A stretch of DNA of 64,000 nt, taken from positions 58,776,782-58,840,781 of the forward strand of contig NC_083344.1 of assembly GCF_019175385.1 (NCBI RefSeq), read 5' to 3'. Positions 11,315 to 20,952 of this stretch are shown piece by piece (positions within the stretch are counted from its first letter, which is position 1; each line of letters starts with the position of its first letter). The stretch comes from Lycium barbarum. Lineage: Eukaryota; Streptophyta; Magnoliopsida; Solanales; Solanaceae. Below the pieces are notes generated by a model. It was not told where the DNA came from and made no database searches. It saw nothing but the letters and a program-made list of their open reading frames with translations. Both the position numbers and the translations under genes were made by a program.

Positions 11315-12274
11315 AAAGCTACCCCGATCCTTCTTTTGGCATGTCTAAGTGTTTTATGATCGGATTCGAGCCTCAAAAGACCTTCTTGGCCATCGGAATC
11401 CGCAAGAGAAAATCTCAGTTTTTCCTTCAGTAGAATTGAATCATTTTGATATGCTTTTCCTGAAATTATGCAAACTTTCCCTAAACTCCTTGGAAAGCTA
11501 TAGAATGTCCGTAGAACCTTTATAGGTGACCCCATAAGCTTAAAAGGCGTAATTTGAGCCCACCGCCTTGCTTGTTCCGAGGTGGGCCCGCTATTCCCGG
11601 TTTTGCCCTTAATGTACTAAAGTTCCCTTTTTGAACGATTTTTGAAAGAAATGTTTCGACTACCCTTTTAATTACTTAACTAATATGGTTTTAAATATTC
11701 CATTAAGTCTGATAAATTGTTTTGATACTCGAAACTCATTTACTATGATTCCTTCCGACTTCATCGGATCGGTTTGTCTTTGATATGCCTCATCGAGTCT
11801 ATGGAAACATTTATGATATTTTACTTGCATTAGTCTCTCACTACTCCATTCGTGGATGCCCCAATGTTTCCCACACTGAGCCCGGGCCAGGATATGTTGT
11901 CAAGCGTAATCCCCCTGCATTGTTCACCGTGCCTCGATGTGAGGGGGCAGGTATATGCGTACATGGGTTTGTGGAGTGTGCTGTGCCATGTACGTTTGTT
12001 CTGATATGATTTACTATGGCCATCTGATATGACATATTATGTTACGGGGTTATGCCCCTATTCTGATTCTGCTGTGTTGTGGCACCAGCGTCGGGAAGGT
12101 GGCCACGTTCTGTCTGCCGAGTCCCTTGGCAGGGGCCGGATTTGATATGACATATGTTTTGTACACACTCTGCATGTTTTGGAAATATGTATCTGATACT
12201 TTGGATTTTCTGTTTACTGTCTGTATGTTCTGCACCAGTTATGATTTTGTTTCTGCAACTCAGGCTTTACATAT

Positions 12275-12312
12275 TCAGTACATATTTCGTACTGACCCCC
12301 TTTCTTTGGGGG
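12275..12312 (+). other. Twin hairpins in A LTR
   Basis: TCAGTAC (12275-12281) pairs with GTACTGA (12289-12295), and CCCCC (12296-12300) pairs with GGGGG (12308-12312). Both recur in all LTR families here, with compensatory changes of the second stem to CGTCC/GGACG in F and I. Confidence 0.6.
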
Positions 12313-12463
12313 CTGCGTTTTCATGCCGCGCAGGTACCGACGACAGGTTTGCTGATCCGTCTGCTTAGGATCTCATTCTGCTATTCTTGGAGCGCTCTTT
12401 TATTCAGAGCCATCTTTTGGTATAGTCTGTCACTTCTATATATGTATATTCTCATTCATGGGT

Positions 12464-12486
12464 ATGGCGGGGCCCTGTCCCGTCAT
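12464..12486 (+). other. Hairpin with conserved GCCCTGT loop in A LTR
   Basis: ATGGCGGG (12464-12471) pairs with CCCGTCAT (12479-12486), eight pairs including one G-U, leaving the 7-nt loop GCCCTGT. The loop is kept in C, D, E, G and I while the stem changes. Confidence 0.55.
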
Positions 12487-12828
12487 AGGATTCTGTCGGT
12501 TTGTTAGAGGTCTGTGGACATGTTGTGGGTTGGGATCTTTCTGCACAGTTGGGTGCTTATGTTGTGTTTGGGCGATCCCATTCTCCGCGGCGGCCGGTCC
12601 GCATATATTTAAATGTTGCGTTGTTGGCCCTGTGTGGTCTTTGTTGGTATTTTCTGCGTGCAGGATATATGGGATAGTCCGTAAAACAAAGGAAACTCTG
12701 CCGAAATTTTTCTAAAAATTAGCTAAATTTGAAATAAAGCCGTGTCGGCTTCTGCCATATACTAGAATGCGTTTGAGTGCCCAGATCGGGCACTAGTCAT
12801 GGCCTACGGGGTTGGGTCGTGACAAAAG

Positions 12829-12840
12829 TGGTATCAGAGC
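12829..12840 (+). promoter_or_regulatory. Primer binding site, initiator tRNA-Met (A)
   Basis: TGGTATCAGAGC, complementary to the 3' end of plant initiator tRNA-Met, lies four bases after the 5' LTR. Reverse transcription would start here. Confidence 0.93.
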
Positions 12841-12880
12841 GGTTCGTCCTCGAAATGTCTACAGACCGTGTCTAGTAGAG

Positions 12881-12922
12881 TCTTGTTTATCGGTGTGTTG
12901 TGCACCACACCTATAAACAAGA
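12881..12922 (+). other. Leader hairpin with palindromic loop (A)
   Basis: The arms 12881-12897 and 12906-12922 pair over 16 positions with one mismatch. The 8-nt loop is TT followed by the self-complementary GTGCAC (12900-12905). It lies 40 nt after the primer site. The same structure is in B, C, D, E and I. Its form matches a retroviral dimer-initiation kissing loop. Confidence 0.6.
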
Positions 12923-13010
12923 GGCTACAGGGGATTTAGGATATTACCCTTCTTTCTGTCTTAGATCGTGCGATAGAGCTGTGTTATCAGGATGATTCCT
13001 CCCTAACGAA

Positions 13011-13025
13011 TTGTTACATTTGCAG
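13011..13025 (+). promoter_or_regulatory. Splice-acceptor-like site two bases before gag ATG (A)
   Basis: A T-rich stretch ending TTTGCAG stops at 13025, two bases before the ATG. D (TTTACAG), E (TTTGCAG) and C (TTTCAG) have an acceptor-like CAG at the matching place although the surrounding leader differs. Confidence 0.5.
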
Positions 13026-13027
13026 TT

Positions 13028-15649
13028 ATGCCTCCAAAAAAGGCGACAGCGGCCCAAAAGGCCAAGGCAGCAGCTGTGGGAGAGACTAGTCGGGCCCAGA
13101 GGGTTACCAGGGCCCATGCTCATATTGCTCCTGATATTTTGCCCCCGGCAGAGGGCTCTTCCACACCGCCACACGTAGAGGAGATTGGAGCAGCAGCAGC
13201 TGCAGGTCGAGGGGCGGCTCCACCGCCAGCTCCCGAGATTCCAGTACCTGAGCCTCCAGCTCCACGGCCAGGGACTGAGGATCAGACTATGAGAGAGGCA
13301 GTCCAGCTATTGACTAGACTTGTGGCAGGACAGGTTCAGGGGCACGGACTGGGAGGTGACCGGGCTTACAGGCGTGACAGTTCGAGAGCCCGTGAGTTCT
13401 TGACTTGTGGCCCTCCAGAGTTCTTCGGGACAAAGCCCGAGGAGGATCCCGAGGAGTTCATCAGAAAGATGCGGCGCACCTTACAGTTTATTAATGCTTC
13501 CGAGACAGAGTCAGTTGCATTAGCTTCGTACCGGTTGTATGATGTAGCGGCAAATTGGTACGAGTCATGGGAGTTATCCAGAGGCGACGGCGCTCCCCCA
13601 GCAGTTTGGGATGATTTTTCTCAGGCTTTTCTTAGCCACTTTCTGCCTCCGGAGTTACTGCGGGCCAAGGCTGACAGATTCTTATTGCTGAGGCAGAGGG
13701 GTCGCAGTGTTCGAGAGTATAGTATGGAGTTCGACTCATTGGCCCGATACGCACCTGCTGTGGTAGCGACTATGGCTGACATGATGCACAGGTACATTAT
13801 GGGGCTGGACCGTTATTTTGTCGACAGCTGTTTGGTATTGGCTGCTCAGCCCGGCATGGATATTGCCCGGATTCAGGCCCACGCCCAGGGCATGGAGGAC
13901 CGGCATAGGGAGCGTCAGCCTGATAGGGGCCAGGAGCGGAGACAGCCCAAGAGGGCCAGATCATCTGGGTATTCTAGAGATTTTCGGGGCAGGCAGCCTC
14001 AGCAGCCTCAGCAGCCGCAGCAGCCTAGCAGACATCCATCCCAACCGGCACAGAGCGCACCTCCACAGCCTACAGGTCGCAGATTTGATAGCTCAGGTTA
14101 TTCAGGAGCAGGTCAGAGCTCCAGGGCTTCAGGTTCGCGGACAGACAGGGGTTCTGGTCAGACGAGGCCACCTAGGCCTCAGTGTTCTTACTGTGGCAGA
14201 TACCATCCTGGGGAGTGCTCCAGAGCCACCGGTGCATGTTTTTCTTGTGGCCGCCAGGGCCATTCTGTGAGAGATTGCCCGTATAAGGGTAGTTCGGGTG
14301 GTGCAGCGCAGCCTACCGGATCAGCCGCCGGGTCTTCATCTTCATCAGTGGTTATGCGCCCTACGGGGCCAGGTACTTCAGCACCAGCGGGTCGCGGCAG
14401 AGGCCGTGGTGGAGCTTCTGGTACTAGCGGTCCTTCGAACCGTATTTATGCTCTGTCCAGCCGCCAGGATCAGGAGGCATCGCCTAATGTCGTTACAGGT
14501 ACATTATTGGTTTTCTCTCGGTCTGTGTATGCATTGATTGATCCAGGTTCGACTTTGTCATATATTTCGCCTCTGGTTGCTTGTAAAATTGGTATAACAT
14601 CTGAACCTATAGAGCCGTTTGAGGTAGCCACACCGATTGGGGACTTTATTGTAGCAAAACAGGTATATAAGAACTGTTCTGTAATTGTATGTGGCCGTGA
14701 CACTAAGGCAGATCTGGTGGAGTTAGATATGGTCGAGTTCGACGTTATTATGGGAATGGACTGGCTAGCCTCCTGTTATGCTAATGTTGATTGCCAAAAT
14801 AAGGTAGTTCGTTTCCAATTTCCTGGGGAGCCAGTTATAGAATGGGCCGGTAATATAGCATCGCCGAAAGGTAAGTTTATTTCATACCTTAAGGCAAAGA
14901 AAATGATTAGAAAGGGTTATTTTTATCATCTGGTTCGGGTACAAGACTTGACAGCAGAAACGCCGACTCTTCAGTCAGTTCCCGTGGTTAATGAATTTCC
15001 AGATGTGTTCCCAAAAGAGATTCTAGGCCTTCCTCCAGAGCGGGAGATAGATATTACTATTGATTTGCTTCCAGATACTCAGCCGATATCTATTCCCCCG
15101 TACAGAATGGCACCGGCAGAATTGAAAGAACTGAAAAAGCAGTTGAAGGATCTGTTAGAAAAAGGCTTCATTAGACCCAGCACTTCGCCTTGGGGAGCCC
15201 CAGTATTATTTGTGCGTAAGAAAGACGGGTCGTTGCGTATGTGTATTGATTATCGACAGCTGAATAAGGTAACCATAAAGAATAAATACCCCCTCCCCAG
15301 AATTGACGATTTGTTTGATCAGTTGCAGGGCGCCAAGTATTTTTCGAACATAGATCTTCAGTCTGGCTATCATCAGGTACGGGTACGGGAGGCCGATATT
15401 CCTAAGACAGCATTCCGGACCAGATATGGGCATTATGAATTTAGAGTTATGTCTTTTGGGCTGACTAATGCTCCTGCGGTATTCATGGATTTAATGAATC
15501 GGGTATTCAGGCCATTCTTGGATATGTTCGTAATTGTATTTATCGATGATATTCTGGTTTATTCTCGATCCGAGGCAGAGCACGCAGATCATCTGAGAGC
15601 AGTATTGGGGGGTACTTCGGCGTCAGAAATTATATGCAAAATTTTCTAA
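13028..15649 (+). CDS. A: Gag, protease and most of RT (873 codons)
   Basis: The N-terminus is basic, then Ala/Pro-rich, followed by the capsid region ([30 protein letters not shown]) and a Gln/Pro/Ser-rich linker. Two Cys clusters follow: [12 protein letters not shown] from residue 386 and the CCHC knuckle [14 protein letters not shown] at 404-417. Protease has its catalytic Asp near residue 505 in [13 protein letters not shown] runs from about 680, with [20 protein letters not shown] and the active site FIDD at residues 838-841 (15539-15550). The frame is lost about 60 nt later at the extra G, and the stop at 15649 lies in the wrong frame. No stop separates gag from pol, as is usual for this clade. 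Confidence 0.93.
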   Translation: MPPKKATAAQKAKAAAVGETSRAQRVTRAHAHIAPDILPPAEGSSTPPHVEEIGAAAAAGRGAAPPPAPEIPVPEPPAPRPGTEDQTMREAVQLLTRLVAGQVQGHGLGGDRAYRRDSSRAREFLTCGPPEFFGTKPEEDPEEFIRKMRRTLQFINASETESVALASYRLYDVAANWYESWELSRGDGAPPAVWDDFSQAFLSHFLPPELLRAKADRFLLLRQRGRSVREYSMEFDSLARYAPAVVATMADMMHRYIMGLDRYFVDSCLVLAAQPGMDIARIQAHAQGMEDRHRERQPDRGQERRQPKRARSSGYSRDFRGRQPQQPQQPQQPSRHPSQPAQSAPPQPTGRRFDSSGYSGAGQSSRASGSRTDRGSGQTRPPRPQCSYCGRYHPGECSRATGACFSCGRQGHSVRDCPYKGSSGGAAQPTGSAAGSSSSSVVMRPTGPGTSAPAGRGRGRGGASGTSGPSNRIYALSSRQDQEASPNVVTGTLLVFSRSVYALIDPGSTLSYISPLVACKIGITSEPIEPFEVATPIGDFIVAKQVYKNCSVIVCGRDTKADLVELDMVEFDVIMGMDWLASCYANVDCQNKVVRFQFPGEPVIEWAGNIASPKGKFISYLKAKKMIRKGYFYHLVRVQDLTAETPTLQSVPVVNEFPDVFPKEILGLPPEREIDITIDLLPDTQPISIPPYRMAPAELKELKKQLKDLLEKGFIRPSTSPWGAPVLFVRKKDGSLRMCIDYRQLNKVTIKNKYPLPRIDDLFDQLQGAKYFSNIDLQSGYHQVRVREADIPKTAFRTRYGHYEFRVMSFGLTNAPAVFMDLMNRVFRPFLDMFVIVFIDDILVYSRSEAEHADHLRAVLGGTSASEIICKIF

Positions 15650-15712
15650 ATGTGAATTCTGGCTGGCTGCAGTGGCATTTCTGGGGCATATTATTGTAGC
15701 TGTGGTGTTCGG

Positions 15713-17422
15713 GTGGATACACAGAAGATTGAGGCCGTGAAAAATTGGCCCAGACCCACGTCGCCCACCGAGGTACGTAGTTTCCTGGGGTTAGCAGGCT
15801 ATTACAGAAGATTTGTGGAAAGGTTTGCTTCGATTTCAGCGCCTTTGACAAGGCTAACTCAGAAGGGAGCCAAGTTCCAGTGGACTGATGCTTGTGAACG
15901 AAACTTCCAGTTGCTGAAAGAGAAGCTGACTACAGCCCCAGTTCTGACTCTTCCAGAGGGACCCGATGGATATGTTATTTATTGTGACGCTTCTGGCGTG
16001 GGATTGGGCTGTGTATTGATGCAGCACGGTAGAGTTATAGCTTATGCTTCTCGGCAATTGAAAAAGCATGAAAAGAATTATCCTAGTCACGATCTGGAGC
16101 TTGCAACGGTGATCCATGCCCTGAAGATATGGAGACATTATTTATATGGCGTTCATGTTGATATCTATACAGATCATAAGAGTCTCCAATATATTTTCAG
16201 ACAGAAAGAGCTTAATTTGCGGCAACGGAGGTGGCTGGAGCTCCTGAAAGACTATGATGTGGATATTCTGTATCATCCGGGCAAGGCTAATGTTGTTGCA
16301 GATGCGCTTAGCCGGAAATCTATGGGCAGCTTGGTCGATTTACAGCCAGACAGGAGAGAGATAGTACGTGACATTCATCAGTTGGCTAACCTTGGGGTTC
16401 GTCTGGCCGATTCTGGAGGTACACGGATTTCTGTCCGAGGGGTTTCTGAATCATCTATTAAGGAAGATATCAAACGGCATCAATATGAAGATCCTGTTAT
16501 GGCACAGTACAGAGACACAGCCTATGATAAGGAGAAGACTCCGTTCGAGTTCACTCCGGACGGGACTTTATTATTTAGGGGCAGGTTGTGTGTACCTGAT
16601 ATTGCAGGCCTTCGGCAGCAGGTTATGAGCGAGGCACATTATGCTCGCTATTCGGTCCATCCTGGGTCTACGAAGATGTACCATGATCTCCGATGCTTAT
16701 ACTGGTGGGATGGCATGAAACGGGACATCGCAGAGTTCGTCGCCCAGTGTCCCAATTGTCAGCAAGTCAAGATTGAACACCAGAAACCGGGTGGACTGTT
16801 GCAGGAAATGGAAATTCCGACGTGGAAGTGGGAGATCATTAATATGGACTTCATTACAGGGTTGCCTCGCACTCCACGGAAGTATGATTCCATATGGGTT
16901 ATTGTTGATAGGCTGACGAAATCAGCCCATTTTCTCCCCGTGAGGACTACTTATTCCGCCGAGGATTATGCCAGGCTTTATATTAAAGAAATAGTGAAGC
17001 TTCATGGAGTTCCTATATCTATTATCACTGACAGAGGTGCTCAGTTCACGGCGAACTTCTGGAGATCTTTTCAGGAAGGATTAGGGACTCAGCTGAGCCT
17101 GAGCACAGCTTTCCATCCTCAGAGTGACGGACAGGCCGAGAGCACTATCCAAACGCTTGAAGATATGTTGCGAGCCTGTGTTATTGATTTCAGAGGTAGC
17201 TGGGAGGATCACTTGCCCTTGATTGAATTTTCTTATAATAACAGCTACCAATCCAGCATCCAGATGGCTCCGTACGAGGCTTTATATGGTAGGAAATGCA
17301 GGTCACCTATCGGCTGGTTTGATATTGGCGAGACAGAATTAATCGGCCCAGATATGATCCAGCAGGCCGTTGATAGGGTGAAACTTATTCGGGAACGACT
17401 ATTGGCAGCGCAGAGTCGATAG
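15713..17422 (+). CDS. A: RT end, RNase H and integrase core (569 codons)
   Basis: This resumes the same frame after the two compensating indels. It has the RT end ([18 protein letters not shown]), RNase H with catalytic Asp near residue 92 ([13 protein letters not shown]) and DALSR near 199, and integrase. The integrase zinc domain is [11 protein letters not shown] from residue 309 with CPNC at 346-349. The catalytic triad is D379 (MDFITG), D440 (TDRGAQF) and E476 (GQAES), with 35 residues between the last two. The base after the triad Glu reads Ser where E and C have Arg. The start given is only the first Met after the lesion, not a true start. The TAG at 17420-17422 ends it. Confidence 0.9.
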   Translation: MDTQKIEAVKNWPRPTSPTEVRSFLGLAGYYRRFVERFASISAPLTRLTQKGAKFQWTDACERNFQLLKEKLTTAPVLTLPEGPDGYVIYCDASGVGLGCVLMQHGRVIAYASRQLKKHEKNYPSHDLELATVIHALKIWRHYLYGVHVDIYTDHKSLQYIFRQKELNLRQRRWLELLKDYDVDILYHPGKANVVADALSRKSMGSLVDLQPDRREIVRDIHQLANLGVRLADSGGTRISVRGVSESSIKEDIKRHQYEDPVMAQYRDTAYDKEKTPFEFTPDGTLLFRGRLCVPDIAGLRQQVMSEAHYARYSVHPGSTKMYHDLRCLYWWDGMKRDIAEFVAQCPNCQQVKIEHQKPGGLLQEMEIPTWKWEIINMDFITGLPRTPRKYDSIWVIVDRLTKSAHFLPVRTTYSAEDYARLYIKEIVKLHGVPISIITDRGAQFTANFWRSFQEGLGTQLSLSTAFHPQSDGQAESTIQTLEDMLRACVIDFRGSWEDHLPLIEFSYNNSYQSSIQMAPYEALYGRKCRSPIGWFDIGETELIGPDMIQQAVDRVKLIRERLLAAQSR

Positions 17423-17452
17423 AAATCATACACTGACAAACGGCGTCGTCCT

Positions 17453-17941
17453 TTGGAATTCCAGGTTGGTGATTGGGTATTTCTGAAGGTATCGCCTATG
17501 AAAGGCGTAATGCGGTTCGGCAGAAAGGGTAAGCTTAGTCCGCGTTATATTGGGCCTTATCTGATCGTGCGAAAAATTGGGAATGTCGCCTATGAGTTAG
17601 ACCTTCCATCTGATTTGGAAGCAGTACATCCGGTATTCCATGTGTCTATGCTCCGCAAATGCATTGGTGATCCCTCCAGAATATTTCCTGCGGATGATAT
17701 TCAGGTGACGGAGCAGTTATCTTATGAGGAGCAGCTCGTAGCTATTTTGGACCGCCAGGTAAGAAAGCTCCGGAACAACGATGTAGCCTCTGTTAAGGTG
17801 CTGTGGCGGAATAATAATAGGGAGGAAATGACCTGGGAAGCCGAAAAGGAGATGAAGAAGAAATATCCTCATTTGTTCCCAGAACCCTCAGGTAATTCCG
17901 AACCTTTGCTTAATTCCATTTCGATAATGAATGTGTACTAA
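17453..17941 (+). CDS. A: integrase C-terminus and chromodomain (162 codons)
   Basis: This is the same frame after the TAG stop; the first codon (TTG) is not a real start. It holds the GPY module (KLSPRYIGPYLIVRKIGN) and a chromodomain-like segment, roughly residues 88-141, with AILDRQVRKLRN, KVLWRNNNREEMTWE and KYPHLF. Chromodomains of chromovirus integrases direct insertion to H3K9-methylated chromatin in studied cases, which fits the self-nesting seen here. The natural stop is at 17939-17941. Confidence 0.9.
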   Translation: MEFQVGDWVFLKVSPMKGVMRFGRKGKLSPRYIGPYLIVRKIGNVAYELDLPSDLEAVHPVFHVSMLRKCIGDPSRIFPADDIQVTEQLSYEEQLVAILDRQVRKLRNNDVASVKVLWRNNNREEMTWEAEKEMKKKYPHLFPEPSGNSEPLLNSISIMNVY

Positions 17942-18001
17942 TTGTGCTGTCTATAAACAGAAACTCCCCCAAAACCATTTCAAACCCTATAAGATCAATC
18001 T

Positions 18002-18037
18002 AACATTCGAGGACGAATGTTCTAAAGGGGGGGAGGA
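18002..18037 (+). promoter_or_regulatory. Element A inverted repeat and polypurine tract
   Basis: AACATTCGAGGACGAATGTT (18002-18021; 8-bp arms, AGGA loop) is followed by AAAGGGGGGGAGGA (18024-18037), which abuts the 3' LTR and primes plus-strand DNA synthesis. The repeat is identical in B, C and E. Confidence 0.92.
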
Positions 18038-20952
18038 TGTTATGTCCCGTATTTTCGCGCATTTGGAAAAATTAGAAATAATCTTGACTTGTATGAAATA
18101 AAGTCATCATTGGTTACATTTAACACAAGAGTTGTGCATGAAAGAATATTTTTGTGGAAGTGTGGAATAAGGCTAAGGGAAAAATTGGAATTTCGGAAAT
18201 TAGTTTCGGGAATAACAAATAGGGCCATAATTAATTGGGCTAGAAAGAGCAAAAAAAAAAACAAACTTAAGGCCCAATTGGAGGAGGTGGCCGGCCCCCT
18301 TTATGGGTCAAGGCCCATGAGTGGGTTTTTAATTGAAAGGCTTAAAAAAAGAGATGACTAAGTCATCTTCAACTTGTAGAGAAAAAAAAATCAAGAAGCT
18401 AAAGACCACCCCATTTTCGGCTACAAGAAAGAAAAGAAAGAAAATTTTCTTGCCATCAACCTTTGATCCAAAAGTTATTGTTTTGTGATATTTTCACTAA
18501 TTCTAGTACCCTTTACAACTTGGTGTAGCTAATTTGGAAGGTAGGGAGCTTGTTTCCTCAAATTAACAAGTGGGTTTAGTGAAAAAGCTTGGAAGAACAA
18601 AGGTAAGATCTTGCTCCTTTTACTTTGGAATATATATATATGTGTGTGTGTGTGTGTGTTGTAGCATGTAGGAATAAGTAGAAATTATGAAAAATATGAA
18701 GGTTTGCAAAGTGGGTATATATGGGTGCATTTGGCCGTGTGGTATGGAGATAAGAATGGCAATGAATTAATTTTGTTTAATATGTTAGTTGTGTTGTGAT
18801 GATCTCTTGTGATGTAAATGAAGTTAGAATGATATAAGTTTGTATTGAATTGGAATGTAGAAACTTATGTCGTTTTAGTATGATTTTCCGACATTAAGGA
18901 AATGAAGTTGTTTGGTTGTGAATTATGATGATCATTGATGAAATTGGAAGTTGGAAACTTGTTATGAAATTGTATGCCAAAGATTTGATGTTTACCATAA
19001 ATTATGACTTTGGCGGAAAGTTGTATATTATGTATATCAAGTGTATAACTTAAGGAAAATGATATGAAATGTCTCAAAATCTATATTGTGATGATCTTGA
19101 GTGATAATGGATGTGAAATCATTGATATTAGTGAAGGTTTGGATTAGAATGAAGGTTATGCCAACTTGTGAGAAAAATGACTAGTTGAAGGATATTTGTG
19201 TTGTTGATGTTCTTTGTTGATGTTAATGTTGTCGTTTGGGTTGTTGTTGATGATTTCTAGCCGAGTTGAATTCTCGGGGTGCTATATGTATAGGGGAAGT
19301 GCTGCTGAAATTTCGGTAGACAAATATGCTTTAAGTTGGAATAATGGTATTCATAACTCACGATTGGTAAACTTGACCAATTGCAGTTTTTCGACGTAAC
19401 GGGAAGTGAGTTTGGAAAGACTTAAGGAGCGTGAAACGTATGTAAAGATACCCCGATCCTTCTTTTGGCATGTCTAAGTGTTTTATGATCGGATTCGGGC
19501 CTCAAAAGACCTTCTTGGCCATCGGAATCCGCAAGAGAAAATCTCAGTTTTTCCTTCAGTAGAATTGAACCATTTTGATATGCTTTTCCTGAAATTATGC
19601 AAACTTTTCCTAAACTCCTTGGAAAGCTATAGAATGTCCGTAGAACCTTTATAGGTGACCCCATAAGCTTAAAAGGCGTAATTTGAGCCCACCGCCTTGC
19701 TTGTTCCGAGGTGGGCCCGCTATTCCCGGTTTTGCCCTTAATGTACTAAAGTCCCCTTTTTGAACGATTTTTGAAAGAAATGTTTCGACTACCCTTTTAA
19801 TTACTTAACTAATATGGTTTTAAATATTCCATTAAGTCTGATAAATTGTTTTGATACTCGAAACTCATTTACTATGATTCCTTCCGACTTCATCGGATCG
19901 GTTTGTCTTTGATATGCCTCATCGAGTCTATGGAAACATTTATGATATTTTACTTGCATTAGTCTCTCACTACTCCATTCGTGGATGCCCCAATGTTTCC
20001 CACACTGAGCCCGGGCCAGGATATGTTGTCAAGCGTAACCCCCTGCATTGTTCGCCGTGCCTCGATGTAAGGGGGCAGGTATATGCGTACATGGGTTTGT
20101 GGAGTATGCTGTTCCATGTACGTTTGTTCTGATATGATTTACTATGGCCATCTGATATGACATATTATGTTACGGGGTTATGCCCCTATTCTGATTCTGC
20201 TGTGTTGTGGCACCAGCGTCGGGAAGGTGGCCACGTTCTGTCTGCCGAGTCCCTTGGCAGGGGCCGGATTTGATATGACATATGTTCTGTACACACTCTG
20301 CATGTTTTGGAAATATGTATCTGATACTTTGGATTTTCCGTTTACTGTCTGTATGTTCTGCACCATTTATGATTTTGTTTCTGTAACTCAGGCTTTACAT
20401 ATTCAGTACATATTTCGTACTGACCCCCTTTCTTCGGGGGCTGCGTTTTCATGCCGCGCAGGTACCGACGACAGGTTTGCTGCTCCGTCTGCTTAGGATC
20501 TCATTCTGCTATTCTTGGAGCGCTCTTTTATTCAGAGCCATCTTTTGGTATAGTTTGTCACTTCTATATATGTATATTCTCGTTCATGGGTACGGCGGGG
20601 CCCTGTCCCGTCATAGGATTCTGTCGGTTTGTTAGAGGTCTGTGGACATGTTGTGGGTTGGGATCTTTCTGCACAGTTGGGTGCTTATGTTGTGTTTGGG
20701 CGATCCCATTCGCCGCGGCGGCCGGTCCGCATATATTTAAATGTTGCGTTGTTGGCCCTGTGTGGTCTTTGTTGGTATTTTCTGCGTGCAGGATATATGG
20801 GATAGTCCGTAAAACAAAGGAAACTCTGCCGAAATTTTTCTAAAAATTAGCTAAATTTGAAATAAAGCCTTGTCGGCTTCTGCCATATACTAGAATGCGT
20901 TTGAGTGCCCAGATCGGGCACTAGTCATGGCCTACGGGGTTGGGTCGTGACA
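18038..20952 (+). repeat. Element A 3' LTR (2915 bp)
   Basis: This is the partner of 9923-12824, with the same ends and signals. Differences include a 13-bp insertion near 19211, the donor-like base change near 19438, and CTGAAATTTCGG instead of the perfect palindrome. The AATAAA near 20861 precedes the LTR end by about 90 bp. Confidence 0.95.

Larger units (their letters stand above)
9923..12824 (+). repeat. Element A 5' LTR (2902 bp)
   Basis: It starts TGTTATGTCCCG and ends GGGTCGTGACA. From 5' to 3' it holds a (TG)n tract (10513-10543), the promoter-like block (11152-11192), a donor-like site (11309), GC-rich pairing segments (11875-12150), twin hairpins (12275-12312), a GCCCTGT-loop hairpin (12464-12486) and an AATAAA at 12733-12738. 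No protein is encoded; the ORFs here are chance frames repeated in the other copies. Confidence 0.95.
13028..17941 (+). pseudogene. Element A gag-pol polyprotein (nearly intact)
   Basis: A single gag-pol frame of about 1637 codons encodes, in order, Gag with CCHC knuckle, protease, RT, RNase H, integrase and chromodomain. The start is the ATG at 13028 ([10 protein letters not shown]), shared with D and E. Three lesions are visible by comparison with E: an extra G in a G run near 15609, a missing base near 15701 that restores the frame, and a C-to-T stop (TAG) at 17420-17422 between integrase core and GPY module. All catalytic residues checked are present. This is the best record of the coding capacity of the family in the window. 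Confidence 0.93.
9923..20952 (+). mobile_element. Element A: near-complete Ty3/Gypsy chromovirus (Tekay-like)
   Basis: A is an 11.0-kb element with LTRs of 2902 bp (9923-12824) and 2915 bp (18038-20952), primer site 12829-12840, one long gag-pol (13028-17941) and polypurine tract 18024-18037. Flanks read GTCCC (9918-9922) and GTCCA (20953-20957), a 5-bp target duplication with one change. The LTRs differ at scattered bases and small indels (for example a 13-bp insertion near 19211). It sits in the interior of B and is the innermost layer of the deepest nest, hence one of the youngest. One stop and two small indels disable gag-pol. Confidence 0.95.

Noticed and set aside
12039..12715. Cys/Phe-rich open frames repeated in the A and E LTRs (also near 20167-20843, 45260-45592, 53609-53941)
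   Set aside because: They look conserved only because the LTRs are copies of one another. The frames span the twin hairpins and GCCCTGT hairpin, differ between families, and no domain is recognisable.
12829..12840. Piece of a tRNA gene
   Set aside because: Only the short stretch complementary to the tRNA-Met 3' end is present, directly after an LTR; this is a primer binding site. The same holds at 23402, 31076, 33728, 45779 and 60148.
9923..20952. A as an intact, possibly active element
   Set aside because: The in-frame TAG at 17420-17422 and the out-of-frame segment at 15609-15701 break gag-pol, unless they are sequence errors.
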